Shown here one piece after another: positions 1 to 10,739 of a stretch of DNA of 64,000 bases. Both the position numbers and the translations under genes were made by a program. The notes under the pieces were generated by a model that did no database searches, was not told the origin of the DNA, and saw only the letters and a program-made list of their open reading frames with translations. How positions within the stretch are numbered: the first letter of the stretch is position 1; the number at the start of each line of letters is the position of its first letter. Origin of the DNA: Tillus elongatus (taxonomy: Eukaryota; Arthropoda; Insecta; Coleoptera; Cleridae); NCBI GenBank assembly GCA_964006375.1, contig OZ023270.1, positions 58,844,288-58,908,287 of the forward strand. The letters are read 5' to 3'.

Positions 1-308
1 TAATACGGCTATGGTAGCCAGCCTTCCAACACTAAGTGAGTGGTGAACGTGTCGCCACCTAGTTGCGGACCCAAGTGGTGACACGTTCACCACTTACTTA
101 GTGTTGGAAGGTTGGCTACCATAGCCGTATTACTTTATAGGCATACTAATTGTTGCGAAAATACACCTATCAAGTAATACAGCTATGGTAGCCAGCCTTG
201 CAACACTAAGTGAGTCGTGAACGTGTCGCCACCTAGTTGCGGATCCAAGTGGTGACACGTTCACCACTCACTTAGTGTTGGAAGGCTGGCTACCATAGCC
301 GTATTACT
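1..308. repeat. Two tandem long hairpins (satellite or MITE-like)
   Basis: Two near-perfect hairpins follow each other. The first pairs about 1-59 with 73-131 around a short loop. The second pairs about 174-236 with 246-308. Both carry the same arm, with motifs TATGGTAGCCAGCCTT and CACTAAGTGAGT, and both end in GTATTAC. The linker at 134-172 is the reverse complement of the sequence just after the second hairpin (about 309-345), so the inversion extends beyond the hairpins. No open frame is present. The array is cut by the window edge, so its true length is unknown. Confidence 0.85.
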
Positions 309-716
309 TTATAGGTGTATTTTCGCAGCAATTAGTATACCGTACTGACGAGCTCTAATTAGAGCGAAACCGGTCTACGGTTCTAATTGTTGTGAGAATG
401 CATCTAGCCTTACATACTTTGTCTCTATATTAGGGTAGAAATGGGCCAGGGCTGACAATTTACTAAAATTGTTAGTTGGTTGTATATAGTCTCTATTTTT
501 TAACACTTGTGTTATTTGGAGCTGGCGTGACAACATACTACTCGGTCCCGCAACTAGGTGGCGACACGTTCTCCACTCACTTAGTGTTGGAAGGTTGTCT
601 ACCATAGCCGTATTATTTTATAGGTGTATTTTCGCAGCAATTAGTATGCCGTACCGACGAGCTATAATTATAGCGAAACCGGTCTACGGTTCTAATGGTT
701 GTGAGAATCTAGCCTT
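309..716. repeat. Direct repeat of the hairpin linker, period about 308 bp, with a half hairpin
   Basis: The block beginning TTTATAGGTGTATTTTCGCA at about 309-413 recurs at about 617-715 with few changes, including a short internal palindrome around GCTCTAATTAGAGC. Between them, 549-616 holds a single right-hand hairpin arm. It is preceded by GCAACTAGGTGGCGAC, the complement of the left-arm loop of hairpins 1 and 2. The region therefore looks like a tandem satellite with an approximately 308-bp period in which one hairpin has lost an arm. No coding potential is seen. Confidence 0.8.
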
Positions 717-719
717 ACA

Positions 720-2205
720 ACGAACGTTTAATAAAGGACAAGTCTGCTACGCAAAGGTACATCGCTTTATATCACGCGAACTTATGTACATGCAATATGT
801 ATTATCTTTTTATTTTTAAGTTTTATGTATTTTAAAAAGCGATGAAATGCAAAGGTTTTTTTGGAAAGTAACTTCTATCCCAGGTCTTGATAAAATATTT
901 TCATTTTCTTTCTATAACTTTATTTTTCGAAGGAAATTAAATTTGTATGGTTTTTTTACCGTAACGCTCTAGATGTATCTATACTATTTAGAGTCGTAGA
1001 TTCGATTAAGGTTTTATACATTTTATGATTTCGGTTCTTAGACTAATCATTAAGTAGGTAGGTACAAGCAATTATTGAATTTAATGATGGTCTAATTTAA
1101 CTTGGTTTTCATAGAAGTACCCCCTTTAAAGTGGCCAATACAGCGTGGATTTTTTTTTATATACGCACTTCGAATAAAAATCTTTTAAAGTTAATTTTGG
1201 GATTTTACACCGCACTTTTGACGTTTATGCGGTTCTATGCTTACAACATAGGAGCTGTCTTTCATTTTCTCTTCCGCGCTTTGCTTTTTAATATTCTAGG
1301 CCAGCTAGATATCGATACCACCTCGTAAGCGTGCACAGCCCACTTTCTAAAAAGTTCAACCTTGATCTTATTACGCTTTTATGATTCTCCATACTGCCGC
1401 TGTTTGTGCGTTTTTACGTCTGCGCCGTCATGACCTGCTAGATGATGGGAAAATACGATGTGGGAAAGGCGATGAAGCTTTCTTCCGATATCACGGCCCA
1501 TCACACAGTTTGGTCGTTATGTTGTTAACATTATGTTGGCGATTTTTCATCAGATTGAACTCGTGTTAAAAACACCGAAGCGTGGGAGTCCGCTGGTATG
1601 CAGCTGTCGTTATTCCGGTAATTTATCATGCAGTGTGTTTTGTTTATACCAGGCTGCGCCAAGAATTATATTTAATTGTCCTTCGAATAGTTCGATATTT
1701 GATGACTTTTGTTATGCTTTTAATAATTCACTGTCAAGAGAATGTCATAACACTCGCATTTTAATGCATAAATGATACCGTTGAAGACAATATTTATAGG
1801 TTTTATATTCTAGGTAATTAGTTTTTTTTAGTAGCAACATGGACACTGGTTAGTCTAGAAATAACAGTTAAGCTAACTTCAGAATTTCGTTTTTTAAGTG
1901 TGCGAAATACCTAGCTTATGTGTAAAATATTCATTCCTATTTTTTTATACAAAAATTAAAATGTCGACAATTTTCCATTTTTATTTGAATGGAAAACCTA
2001 TTACCTGTAACGTTCGAAAATACAAGGGCTGTCTAGCTGAAAATGTACCTCGTGCTGCGTTTAGAAAACGACGTTTAAGAGAAAATAGCACACGGTATGT
2101 TCATGCGTACATTTCTCAGTAGCTTGTTTTTAGTTTGGTTAGTTTCGATTAGCAGTCGAGTAAACGTCAAACAAACCACGCTATGTCAAGCCAAACCTTA
2201 TCGTC
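720..2205. other. Gene-free AT-rich stretch
   Basis: Only short open frames (at most about 80 codons, without recognisable motifs). No transposon ends, tRNA or splice-bounded conserved exon could be identified. Confidence 0.5.
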
Positions 2206-2430
2206 TTGAAAATTTGAATATGGTACTGAAATAAAGTACCTTGTAGAAAAAGGGATGCGCCAAAGAATTATACAATCTTCACCAATCGCATGCTACTGTC
2301 AAAAGGTGGATTCGGCTGTCCAAAAAACGATAGTCAGTTAAAGATGATTAGCACCCTGGACCATCTTGCGCGGTTGCTACTAACGAAAATACTCAAAGAG
2401 TAAAAGTGGAGACCATCCAATTCGCATTCT
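2206..2430 (+). pseudogene. Possible mariner-type transposase N-terminal scrap
   Basis: The three frames read together give a weak helix-turn-helix-like series (HATVKRWIR, then DDPGPSCAVATNEN). It resembles the region before the DPRSGRP linker of mariner transposases. It is interrupted by stops and frameshifts and has no recognisable terminal repeat. It lies directly upstream of the duplicated unit starting at 2431. The assignment is tentative. Confidence 0.25.
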
Positions 2431-2611
2431 TCAGGTAGCATGGGAACTTAAGGGTGCGTTATTGTAGACAAGAAACTGCCTCCGACAGAGATACAAAATA
2501 TTATCTTGGCATATGCTGCTAAAGATGACAAACTACGGATTTCCTTAAGAAGTGTATGATTCTATCGAAAACCTTACTAAGTTGAACTACTTTACAGAAG
2601 GCGGCGTCTTA

Positions 2612-3890
2612 CGAGGGCTGGTGAATAAGTCCGTGACCTTTTGAATTTCCCGCCTCTTCACAGGAAGGGCAACACTGCTCCTGTCAATAAGCATCTGTCA
2701 GTTGACTCCTGTCAAATTTTGAACAAGCTGCGTCATTTAGTTTGTGTCAGATAGCCATTGAAAGCAGGTAACCTCGAATTATAACGAAAATGGAAAAAAG
2801 TTAAATTCGTGTGCTCATCAAACATTATTTTATACGGAAAAACCAAGGCTAAGTTTGATAAATACTACGAGGACCCTGCACTATCAATTTCCATGGTAAA
2901 ACAGTGATTTACTGAATTTTGTTGCGACCGTACAAGCACAAATGACGCCGAACGTTCTGGACACCCAGTTGAGGTCGCTACACCCGAAACAATTAAAAAA
3001 ATTCAGGATTTGGTGTTGGTCGATCGGAGATTGAAATTGCGGGAGATTGTGGAAGCCATAGGCATATCACGTGGCTCAGCGGTTTCGATTTTGCATGATC
3101 ACTTGGGTATGAGAAAGCTAGCCGCAAGATGAGTGCCGCGTTTGCTCACACTCGACGAAACGCAATCGTGTGACAACTTCGAAGGAGTGTTTAACGTTGT
3201 TCAACCGCAATGGGGACGAGTTTTTGCGCCGTTTCGCAACCGTGGACGAAACACGGATTCACCACAACACACCAGGGACCAAGCAGCAGTCACAACAGTG
3301 GGTTTCTGCGTGCGAATCGGCACCGAAGAAGGCCAAGGTGGGTTTGTCAGCCAATAAAGTCATGGCGACCGTTTTTTTGGGATGCACGCGGTATAATCCA
3401 CATTGATTACCTTCAAAAGGGAAGAACAATCAATGGCAAATATTATACTAACTTATTGAACCGATTCAATGACTATTTGAAGAAAAAACGACCGCATTTG
3501 GCCAAGAAAAAAGTTATTTTCCACCAAGACAATGCAAGGGTGCACACATGTGTAGTTTCCATGGCAAAATTGCATAAATTGGGCTATGAATTGCTCCCTC
3601 ATCCGCCCTATTCTTCGGATTTAGCCCCGAGTGACTATTTGTTGTTTCTAAACTTAAAGAAATGGCTCGGCGGAAAGAGATTTGACTTCAATGATGAAAT
3701 CATCTCAGAAACAAATACCTATTTTGAGGACCTCGACAAATCTTATTTTTTGGAAGGGATAAAAAAAAATGGAGAAACGTTGGACGAAGTGTATAGAGTT
3801 TAAAGGAGACCATGTTGAGAAATAAAATGATTTTTTGTTAAAAAACCTGTGTTTAATTGAAAAAGTCACGGACTTATTGAGCCGCCCTCG
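2612..3890 (+). mobile_element. Full-length mariner transposon (irritans-type)
   Basis: The element is about 1279 bp and is flanked by TA on both sides (2610-2611 and 3891-3892). Terminal inverted repeats are CGAGGGCTGGTGAATAAGTC on the left and the complement of GCCGCCCTCG, with GTCACGGACTTATTGA inside it, on the right. A second copy lies at 62477-63741 on the other strand and a half copy at 43088-43659. The matching empty site at 4110-4508 confirms both ends. The element is non-autonomous now because its transposase is broken. Confidence 0.93.
2790..3825 (+). pseudogene. Mariner transposase pseudogene (DD34D, irritans-type)
   Basis: The reading starts at ATG 2790 and ends at TAA 3825, about 345 codons, which is the normal mariner length. 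It is a cut-and-paste transposase. An N-terminal helix-turn-helix region is visible (CCDRTSTNDAERSG, then a GISRGSAVSILHDH-like segment). The catalytic domain follows, with TVDET, HQDNARVH and SDLAPSDY. The spacing from the second to the third Asp is 34 residues, as in mariner. Lesions include an in-frame TGA near 2905, a TGA after the AAR segment near 3130, and frameshifts between about 3170 and 3380. The longest intact piece is 3210-3803. The two neighbouring copies of the family are also broken. Confidence 0.92.
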
Positions 3891-4639
3891 TATTTGGCTT
3901 GAATTTTGCAGAAATCTTGTAAAGGTTTCGTTTGTCCTAAAGTGCAACATTGCCGTTTGTCGACTCTTTTGTTCATCTACCAAGCTTATGGAATCCAGAG
4001 GGCAGAGAGAGATGGAGAAGATACGAATTCTATTGTGAACTTTTAGATGCACTTGCGACAGACAATATTTGTGCCTGTCTCTATAAAATTTCTTATATTC
4101 AGTACAACATCAGGTAGCATGGGAACTTAAGGGTGCCATATTGTAGACAAGAAACTGTCTACGACAGAGATAAAAAATATTATCCTGGCATATGCTGCTA
4201 AAGATGACGAACTACGGATTTCCTTAAGAAGTGTTTGATTCTATCGAAACCCTTACTAAGTTGAACTACTTTACAGAAGGTGGCGTCTTATTTGACTTGA
4301 ATTTAGTAGAAATCTTGTAAAGGTTTCGTTTGTCCTAAGGTGCAACGTTGCCGTTTGTCTGCTCTTTTGTTCATCTACCAAGCTTATGGAAGCCAGAGGG
4401 CGGAGAGAGATGGATAAGATACGAATTCTATTGTGAGCCTTTAGATGCACTTGCGACAGACAATATTTGTGCCTGGGTCTATAAAATTTCTTATATTTAG
4501 TACAACATTATTTGCCGCCAATTACAGGTTGCACCATTTGGTATGGTCTGAATGCGTTTTGCAATATTTTATTTTAATTCTTCATCCGGACGCCAAAAGC
4601 TAACCAATGATAAGATTTCGCTTGTTTGTGATGTTCTCT

Positions 4640-5379
4640 TTAGAGTTTTTCAGTTTCGAAAACTCACAGGATACCTCGATGGGATTTAAGTCTGGCTAAT
4701 TGCCTGTCCAAGACAAAGTTTTGAACCATTATTTATTAATCTGAGGAATCAGTCGCTTCTCCAATACTTTTTTTTGCACTGATCCTGCTTCATCGTGTCT
4801 ACGACTATATAAAGGCGACATGTGCCCCGACCATTGATAACTGACCACATCATTACTTTCGCTGGTGCTTAACAGTCTCTTCGATATAGTCTGGGTGATA
4901 GTTCTTGTGCTTTCTTCGCCGAAGAAACCAAGATCTATCTATCATCATTTCGATGTGTGAACAAAATGAAAACATTAAAGATATTAAATTTATTTGAACT
5001 ACAAGGGTATTACATAATTCTAAACCGACCAAAATTAAGTACAAGAAACTTAATATTCACATTTTCACAGTCTGCAACCGTCACGTGTCAATGTTGTTCA
5101 GCCTATGTCAAACGTTTTAACTTGATGGCTGAACTCAGTTTTGGGCTCCCGACTAGTCTGCTGCATTTGAATCTCTTTCTAAAAGATGGCGCCTGGTTGC
5201 TCTAACAGAAATATTAACGTGGCTCCCCTTTACCATTTCCGTCAACTCCTTCGTAAATTTTTTCCTATTTTCAAGCCAAATGTTACGAATTTTGGTGTCA
5301 TCTCTAGGGGATTTGAATGCTACAATAATGTCGAACATTTTGAAAGCTTTTCTGCGCTAATATCTTTGGTTTTTCCCAT
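4640..5379 (-). pseudogene. Tc1-like transposase pseudogene
   Basis: Reading the minus strand from ATG at 5379 gives the usual Tc1 order. A short MGKTKDIS start comes first, then an RDDTKIRNIW helix-turn-helix region and a VRATRRHLLERD segment of the second HTH. Next is a basic linker, then ETVKHQRK (equivalent to GTVKHGG of Tc1). The last recognisable piece is a WTGN-stop-PDLNPIE segment, corresponding to the PGNSPDLNPIE catalytic motif. There are several frameshifts and stops, and no long open frame survives. No terminal repeats were located. The fragment begins about 130 bp after the duplicated unit. Confidence 0.75.
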
Positions 5380-5399
5380 TTTTCACAAATACCGCCGTA

Positions 5400-5757
5400 T
5401 TACTATACTCTATAATTACAGACCTTTTTAAAAGTCCTACGTTCAAAAAGTAAATAAAATCAACATTACTGTTCAAAACAACTATGAGATAAACAGCTCT
5501 TTTCTGACATCCTCTGAAATTGCATGACGTTTTCGAAACCTTTGAAGAGCAGAACTCTAAAGATGAGTGACGTATGTCAGAACAGGCCAGTAGACCGATT
5601 TTAAAGAAAGCCTGATTTGCGATCACTTAGAATGTCTTCTAGGTATTTTCTAAGCTCTACGTTGATGACTTTTCCACCACTTTAAACGAAACTGATAGAA
5701 TGGAAATTGGACAAAACTTATTCACATCGGATTTGTCTTCCTTTTTAGTGACAGGGT
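5400..5757. other. Unassigned stretch
   Basis: Short frames only. No identifiable family between the Tc1 remnant and the LINE fragments. Confidence 0.4.
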
Positions 5758-5956
5758 AAATTCAAGCTTGTTTAGGAAAATGGAAGTACCCCCACCTTAT
5801 AGGACATCGAAAAGAGGCGACATAAAATTGGAGTCGGTTCAGAAGCACAATTTCAAGAAATATTGCTGGAATTCCATCTGGTCCTGATGTCTTTTTGATT
5901 TCTAAATTTTCCAATGTGTGAGTAAGAGTAAGATGTCTCAAAAATACTTCTCCCAT
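5758..5956 (-). pseudogene. LINE reverse transcriptase N-terminal fragment
   Basis: The minus-strand translation contains TLENLEIKKTSGPDGIPA, the characteristic SGPDGIP entry motif of non-LTR retrotransposon reverse transcriptases, followed by an L-rich segment. It is about 65 codons and truncated at both ends. A divergent second copy of the same region lies head-to-head on the plus strand at about 6010-6128. Confidence 0.7.
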
Positions 5957-6128
5957 TTTTTGCTTACTTTACAGCTGGAATAGTCGGCGGGCTCTGTCCA
6001 TGCGCGAAAGAGCCCACCAACTTATTTCAGCTGTAAAGTCAAAAATGAGCAATATTTTTGAGAAGTCTTACTGTTCAGCAGATATTGGAAAATTTAGACA
6101 TCACAAAGGCATCAGGCTCCGATGCCGA
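5885..6128. repeat. Inverted repeat of two head-to-head LINE fragments
   Basis: The left arm (about 5885-6005) and right arm (about 6010-6128) are reverse complements with scattered mismatches. They share TCTCAAAAATA, CTTTACAGCTG and GTGGGCTCTTTCGCGCATGG-like blocks around a very short centre near 6000-6010. The right arm read on + gives LENLDITKASGSDADV. This is the equivalent of the LENLEIKKTSGPDG motif read on minus from the left arm. Confidence 0.75.
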
Positions 6129-6149
6129 TGTACTATACTGTAAATCTAG

Positions 6150-6500
6150 ATGAAACCGAAGGGTAGCGGTAAAGCAGGTTAAGAAAGCCGGCAAGACACA
6201 AGAGGAAAACTTCAACGGGGCAACTTGCGTATACAAAGTACTTAAGCAAGTACCTCCCGACACTGGTATCTCCAGAAAAGGCATGGGCATAATAAACAGC
6301 TTCGTCAACCACATATTCGAGCGCATCGTAGCCGCAACTTTTAGGTTCGCCCATTACAACAAAGGATCTACGAGGAGGTCCAGACAGCCATTAGGGTCCT
6401 TCTCCCCAAAGAACTCGAATTTTGTGGATTTGAGGGTTGTATTCTTGATGAAGAGAACCGTTCAATGGACGCTCTATCGACTAAACCACCGAGCCTGCTT
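6150..6500 (+). pseudogene. His2B: Retro-copied histone H2B pseudogene
   Basis: Histone H2B pairs with H2A in the nucleosome core. Here only a dead copy is seen. From ATG 6150 the plus strand reads [10 protein letters not shown], then after a one-base shift [10 protein letters not shown]. After loss of the basic linker segment it gives [20 protein letters not shown], then [15 protein letters not shown] and [10 protein letters not shown] second frameshift follows, and then the C-terminal [16 protein letters not shown]. These match the H2B histone fold in order. The C-terminus is highly diverged and runs to about 6500. It has no introns (as in normal H2B) and no histone neighbours. It abuts the inverted LINE pair, which suggests LINE-mediated retrocopying or transduction. 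Confidence 0.85.
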
Positions 6501-7400
6501 CTATATATTTGATTTAATTATTTTGTTGTATTTTAATTTTAACGTTGTGTTGATTTTGCTACCAAATTAATAGTTTAATAGACCACGAATGATAATGTTG
6601 GTAAATAAGTAAACGTAACTTTTTAACTATCTAAAAATCAGTTTCAAGGACATAGGCGGTCTTTTTTAACACAGTTCAAAAGTCCTTGTACAATGTTGTT
6701 TTATAACTTTTAATACAAATTAGTTAGCGAGTTTTGCTTTGCGTGCGTAATTAGGAAGCTTCAAAGACCCAAAACATGCAATCTCAAAGTCATAACTTGA
6801 ACTCTATAGTTATGCTAAAACTTGAACCGTCAAGCTATCGTGAATTCGTGCTTGCTAATATTTCATGTATATGTATGCCGCATTACTCCATAATGTTATT
6901 TAGAATGCCTAGATTTACTCAAAAATTATTTAAATTTCTTTCATTTTAACTGATCTAACAGTCTTTGAAGACTTATGGATTTGATTCACCACAGGTGTGT
7001 GAGAAACAAGACCACATGTGTGTTAGAAACAAGGCGGGGTGGAATTCCCTGGGGAATATTTCGTGGCCTGGGTAACTAACTGTAAGTTTCTTCATAAATA
7101 TCTCAACTGTTACTGGTGTGGCCGTTAACACTGTGTTTCACATTTTGCATAGCGTTGAAACAGAGCTGTTTGATATTCGTTGAATTGTTTTGGTATGTTA
7201 TTTCTTATAGATAACTTTTTTCTTCTACTTCTTTGTGTCTGCCTTTGTTCAAGGGCGTAGATAAGGGAGGGGTAATGGGGATAATTACCCCCCTAAGACC
7301 GAGGGAGAAAAATTACTAGGTCGGAATTTTATTTTAAATGAGAAAATCTCGTTTTAAACTCTTGAAATTTTTTTGTGAATATGCTTCTTGGACCTGCATT
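6501..7400. other. Gene-free AT-rich stretch
   Basis: No identifiable coding or mobile sequence. A short GC-richer patch near 7255-7310 (GGGGTAATGGGGATAATTACC) precedes the hAT remnant and may belong to its 5' non-coding part. Confidence 0.4.
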
Positions 7401-7429
7401 TTTGCAAATTTTTTTAAACGTTTAAAAGA

Positions 7430-8215
7430 AAATATGCTGAGAAATCAGTTCGTTGTGTTTTAGATCTGCTAAAAGAAAGAAGTATGAGCGCAGATAGATG
7501 CTTCACGAGATTGTATGAAGAAATTGACAAACTGCGCAATGAGTTACATATTTCCATAAGGTTTCCTCGTATAAACAGTATAGACAGAGACGTCTTACTA
7601 AGGTTTCAACCATACTAACGTTCAAAGGGAAACCCCCCAGAGATATTATGACACTGGCATTTTCGTTTCTCTATTAAAGAACATCATGGAAGATCTCAAG
7701 TTTCGCTTTAGTACTAAAAAATGTTTTGCCTAAAAATGAAAATATCATTCCTGCAGTTATAATAGAAAAAATGACGACAACATTTCATCTTCAGAAGCAA
7801 ATGTATCAAAATATTTGCTGGAATAGGAAAATAATAAAGTCCAGCTTTTTTACAAGTAACGTTGGATTCGGATTTAGGTACAGTTGAATTTTTGTGTTAG
7901 AAAATAGAACAACAGGTCTCCAGGTGCTTGTTGAAGTTGTTGAAACTCTCAAATTATCCGATAAAGAAGTATTTCGTGACATAGGTACATCTCGCACTGA
8001 GATTTTTTGCAGGTTTGCTTGCCAGTGTGAAATCTGCAGAAAAGTATTTTTCCGCGTTAAGAAAGTTTAAAATTTGGTTCAGCTTAACAATGGGACAACA
8101 GAAGTTAGATGGACTAGCCTTCATGCATGACCACAAATTACGAAAAGGTTTTGGAGCGATTTGCGAAACAAACAAAAAAAGAGAACCCTGGCATTACTCT
8201 GATTTCGAGTTTGAT
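7430..8215 (+). pseudogene. hAT transposase C-terminal remnant (ZMYM1-like)
   Basis: The plus strand encodes, in changing frames, VLDLLKERSMSADRCFTRLY and FPRINSIDRDV. After a badly broken stretch it ends with SAEKYFSALRKFKIWF and GQQKLDGLAFMHDH. The last two blocks are the hAT C-terminal dimerisation region, whose family form is SAERSFSALRRLKTWLR then GQERLNGLALL. The longest surviving frame is 8015-8245. No terminal repeats were recognised. Confidence 0.75.
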
Positions 8216-8261
8216 TTTTTAATTGTTTTTAGTAAATATTCGTAGGAAAATTTCACGCTAT

Positions 8262-8580
8262 AACTCAAAAAAGCAATGGTCCGATTTTAATAAGATTTGG
8301 CAGGTACCTTCCTTTTGTAAGTGGGTTGGATAAGTTCGTTATCCAGAAAAAATTGATCAGGTTTCCCATTTTGGGTTTTAATTCGAACATTTTCCCCCCC
8401 GAAAATAACAGACCTATGGTAACCAAATTTGTAATGTAGGTTTATGTTATAAACATTAAATTATATACAAAACAGATCTATATGCTACAAAAAAAGTTAT
8501 AAGCATTTAATAAAAAATGTTTGGTGCATATCATTTCCATGATAATTCACTACCATAACACACTTGGTGCGTCCAGACTT
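8262..8580 (+). repeat. Partial copy of the (TA)n-associated repeat family, without the TA tract
   Basis: The segment AGCAATGGTCCGATTTTAAT and the following CTTCCTTTTGTAAGTGGG match the right-hand module found next to the (TA)n tracts at 12961, 16261, 50021, 55181 and 56533. It ends with AATTCACTACCATAACACAC followed by TTGGTGCGTC, the terminal motif shared with the MITE ends at 14056, 50420 and 56330. Confidence 0.7.
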
Positions 8581-9280
8581 TTGTTTTCCAATGTGGGAAA
8601 TATTTAATTTTGTTTTTTATTAATATTTTTGCAATTTTTGGTTCAATTATTTTAATTCAATACATTGTTTAGCCTTTGTATTTGTAATTTTGTTTACCTT
8701 TGTATTTTTATTAGAATACCCTCCCCAAGAAAAAAACCTATCTCCGCCTTTGCCTTTGTTAGTCTTTCCATTGTATTTTGGTGGTTGAAATGCTGGTCTT
8801 TCAGTGTTGTTTACCTTCAAGACATATTTGCTATTACGATTTCTTAATCTATTTTACTAAACTGCTTGGTAGATAAGCTCTCTTCAGTCCCAACACCCGT
8901 TGTTCATAAGAGAATATTCTGACGCCTGTTGTAATTGGAAAGCTTGTTTCGGCTACACAGACATGTGTTTATTTGCTGTTTTTGTGCACTGTTTTGGCCA
9001 CTTAATAATATTTTTTTCTGTAGTCATTTGACAGCAAGATATTGTCAACTTTTAGTTATGTGGTCGATCTGTTTTACTTAATTAATAAACGTGTTTTTTC
9101 GTTATTCTCGTATGTTGACTTATTTGCTATTTTATATATACATCTACCTAGTGTCACTATTTGAGATGTTTTTTTTAAATTGAAAACAAATATGAATATT
9201 ATCATTTTGTATTACTTCCTAATATGTACGTGTCTGTATCTTCGTTCTGCCTCATGGGTAATGCGCTTTAAGTAGTTGGG
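8581..9280. other. Gene-free AT-rich stretch
   Basis: Short frames only; no recognisable family. Confidence 0.4.
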
Positions 9281-9284
9281 ACAG

Positions 9285-9390
9285 TCTCAGCGGTGCAGTT
9301 CTCATATTGACGACGTTACTCAATAGAATTTAAGCAACGTCAGACAATGTCGGCTCCTGGATGAGTGACCAGTTTTTGGTCCCATCCGAT
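9285..9390 (+). pseudogene. 5S rRNA-like fragment (possible 5S-derived SINE)
   Basis: The stretch around TTTAAGCAACGTCAGACAAT and CCTGGATGAGTGACC resembles the 3' half of 5S rRNA (family form: TTAAGCAACGTCGGGC, then CTTGGATGGGTGACC). The 5' half is poorly conserved. It could be a 5S pseudogene or the head of a 5S-derived SINE. It is unlikely to be functional. Confidence 0.45.
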
Positions 9391-10099
9391 TCTGATTAAA
9401 TTCCTACTCTAATAATCAAAGTTGATGAGGAGAGTAAAAAATATACTAAAAATTGTTTGGTGTTGTGCAGTCCAGCATCTTTATTTGTGGAAACATGTAC
9501 ACCCGCTCAAGCAAATACAAAATACAGGGTGTTTAAAACAAGTGTCATGGGGGAGAGATCTCAAAATATACAGAAAAGTAATAATGAACATGTACTATTT
9601 CAGAGATACGAAGGATTATGCCTTTTTGTAGCAGTTCTGGTTAGTCGACGCATGTCTGTCATATATACAGTTTCTAGCTGATATTAAGCGATTAGTGCAC
9701 AGTTTTAACTTGTTCATTCATTAATTGTTGTTGTCCTTACGTAATGAAACTGTTCCATACCAAATACAGACGTAGAGACTTTCTCTAGCTTTACAAATGT
9801 TTGTTTTCTTCTCTGTAACCGGTTTTGCTGCTTAATGATGCTGTTAACCAAATTTTTAGAAACCCAAATGTCACTCTAACCACCTAAACATTTAACGAAT
9901 TTTTTTATTTATATAATTTATTGCTAAAGTTAACCGTAATAAAAAAAAATCATTTGAATGACGAACTCACTAAAAAATTAATAACTAATCGCATGATATT
10001 CTTGATGATGAGAAAAAATAAAAAACATCAATCTTAATGAGATGTTCCAAATACACGTCTTGGCAGCATCCCAATCGCCAATAAAAATATCCACTAACG

Positions 10100-10730
10100 T
10101 TAATCAACATTGAGGCGTGACCGGCCTAATCGTAATCGTTGTTCTCCTTAAGTCAAGTTAAATCGCCTGGTTTAGTTTTGTATATCATACTTTTCACATA
10201 TCCCCACAAGAAGTCTAATAGCGAAAGATCGTGTGATCGTGTTGCGCATTCTAACGATCCTCGCGTCCCTATCCACTGTTTTGGAAATATTAAGTCAAGG
10301 TACTGCCGGATATTGATTTAGTAATGTGCTGGTGCTCCGTCCTGCTGGAACCATATCACATTCGGTGGAACTTGTAGGTTTGCTCGATCAGAATATAAGC
10401 TTGCCACAGTTGGCATGACATTATATTAGAGCAGTGCTAAATAATTATCTCCATTCGACTGGATATCAATGAACAAGGGACCAATGACATGCTTTCCAAC
10501 TATTCTTGCCCAAATATTAACCTTTTCAGGGTATTGCGTATCTTTGTGGATTTTCTTTTAAACAATTTTGACGATTAACATGGCCGTGAAGTGTAAAACT
10601 GCACTCACCAGAAAACAAAACATGTTCTTAGTCGGATAACATTGTTATCTAACATTTCCATCATTTGTTCACAATAAGGCGTTTTTATATCAAAAACGTC
10701 TTCCGTGGACTCCTGGGTTTGTATACATTT
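10100..10730 (-). pseudogene. Tc1/mariner-superfamily transposase remnant
   Basis: Frames read together on the minus strand contain FSDECSFTLHGHVNRQNC, then NIWARIVGKHVIGPLF, then the strong motif WFQQDGAPAHY. After that comes FPKQWIGTRGSLEWR. This is the order seen in DDxD transposases of the Tc3/DD41D group, where the second catalytic Asp is in QQDGA. It is riddled with frameshifts and stops. The TACAGGGTGTTT sequence at 9523 could be one end of the element, but I could not pair it. Confidence 0.7.
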
Positions 10731-10739
10731 ATAGAGATG

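Larger units (their letters stand above)
2431..4508. repeat. Tandem duplication of a ~398-bp unit; first copy holds a mariner
   Basis: The sequence beginning TCAGGTAGCATGGGAACTTA at 2431 repeats at 4110. Both copies end in AGTACAACAT (about 4109 and 4508). Copy 2 (4110-4508) is uninterrupted at 399 bp. Copy 1 (2431-4109) is 1679 bp because a mariner lies inside it at the dinucleotide TA. Removing the insert plus one TA leaves 398 bp. Outside the insertion the copies differ by scattered substitutions only. Neither copy has a long open frame, and the nature of the unit is unknown. Confidence 0.9.

Noticed and set aside
6150..6500. Functional histone H2B gene
   Set aside because: Two frameshifts, missing basic linker and diverged C-terminus; no neighbouring histone genes.
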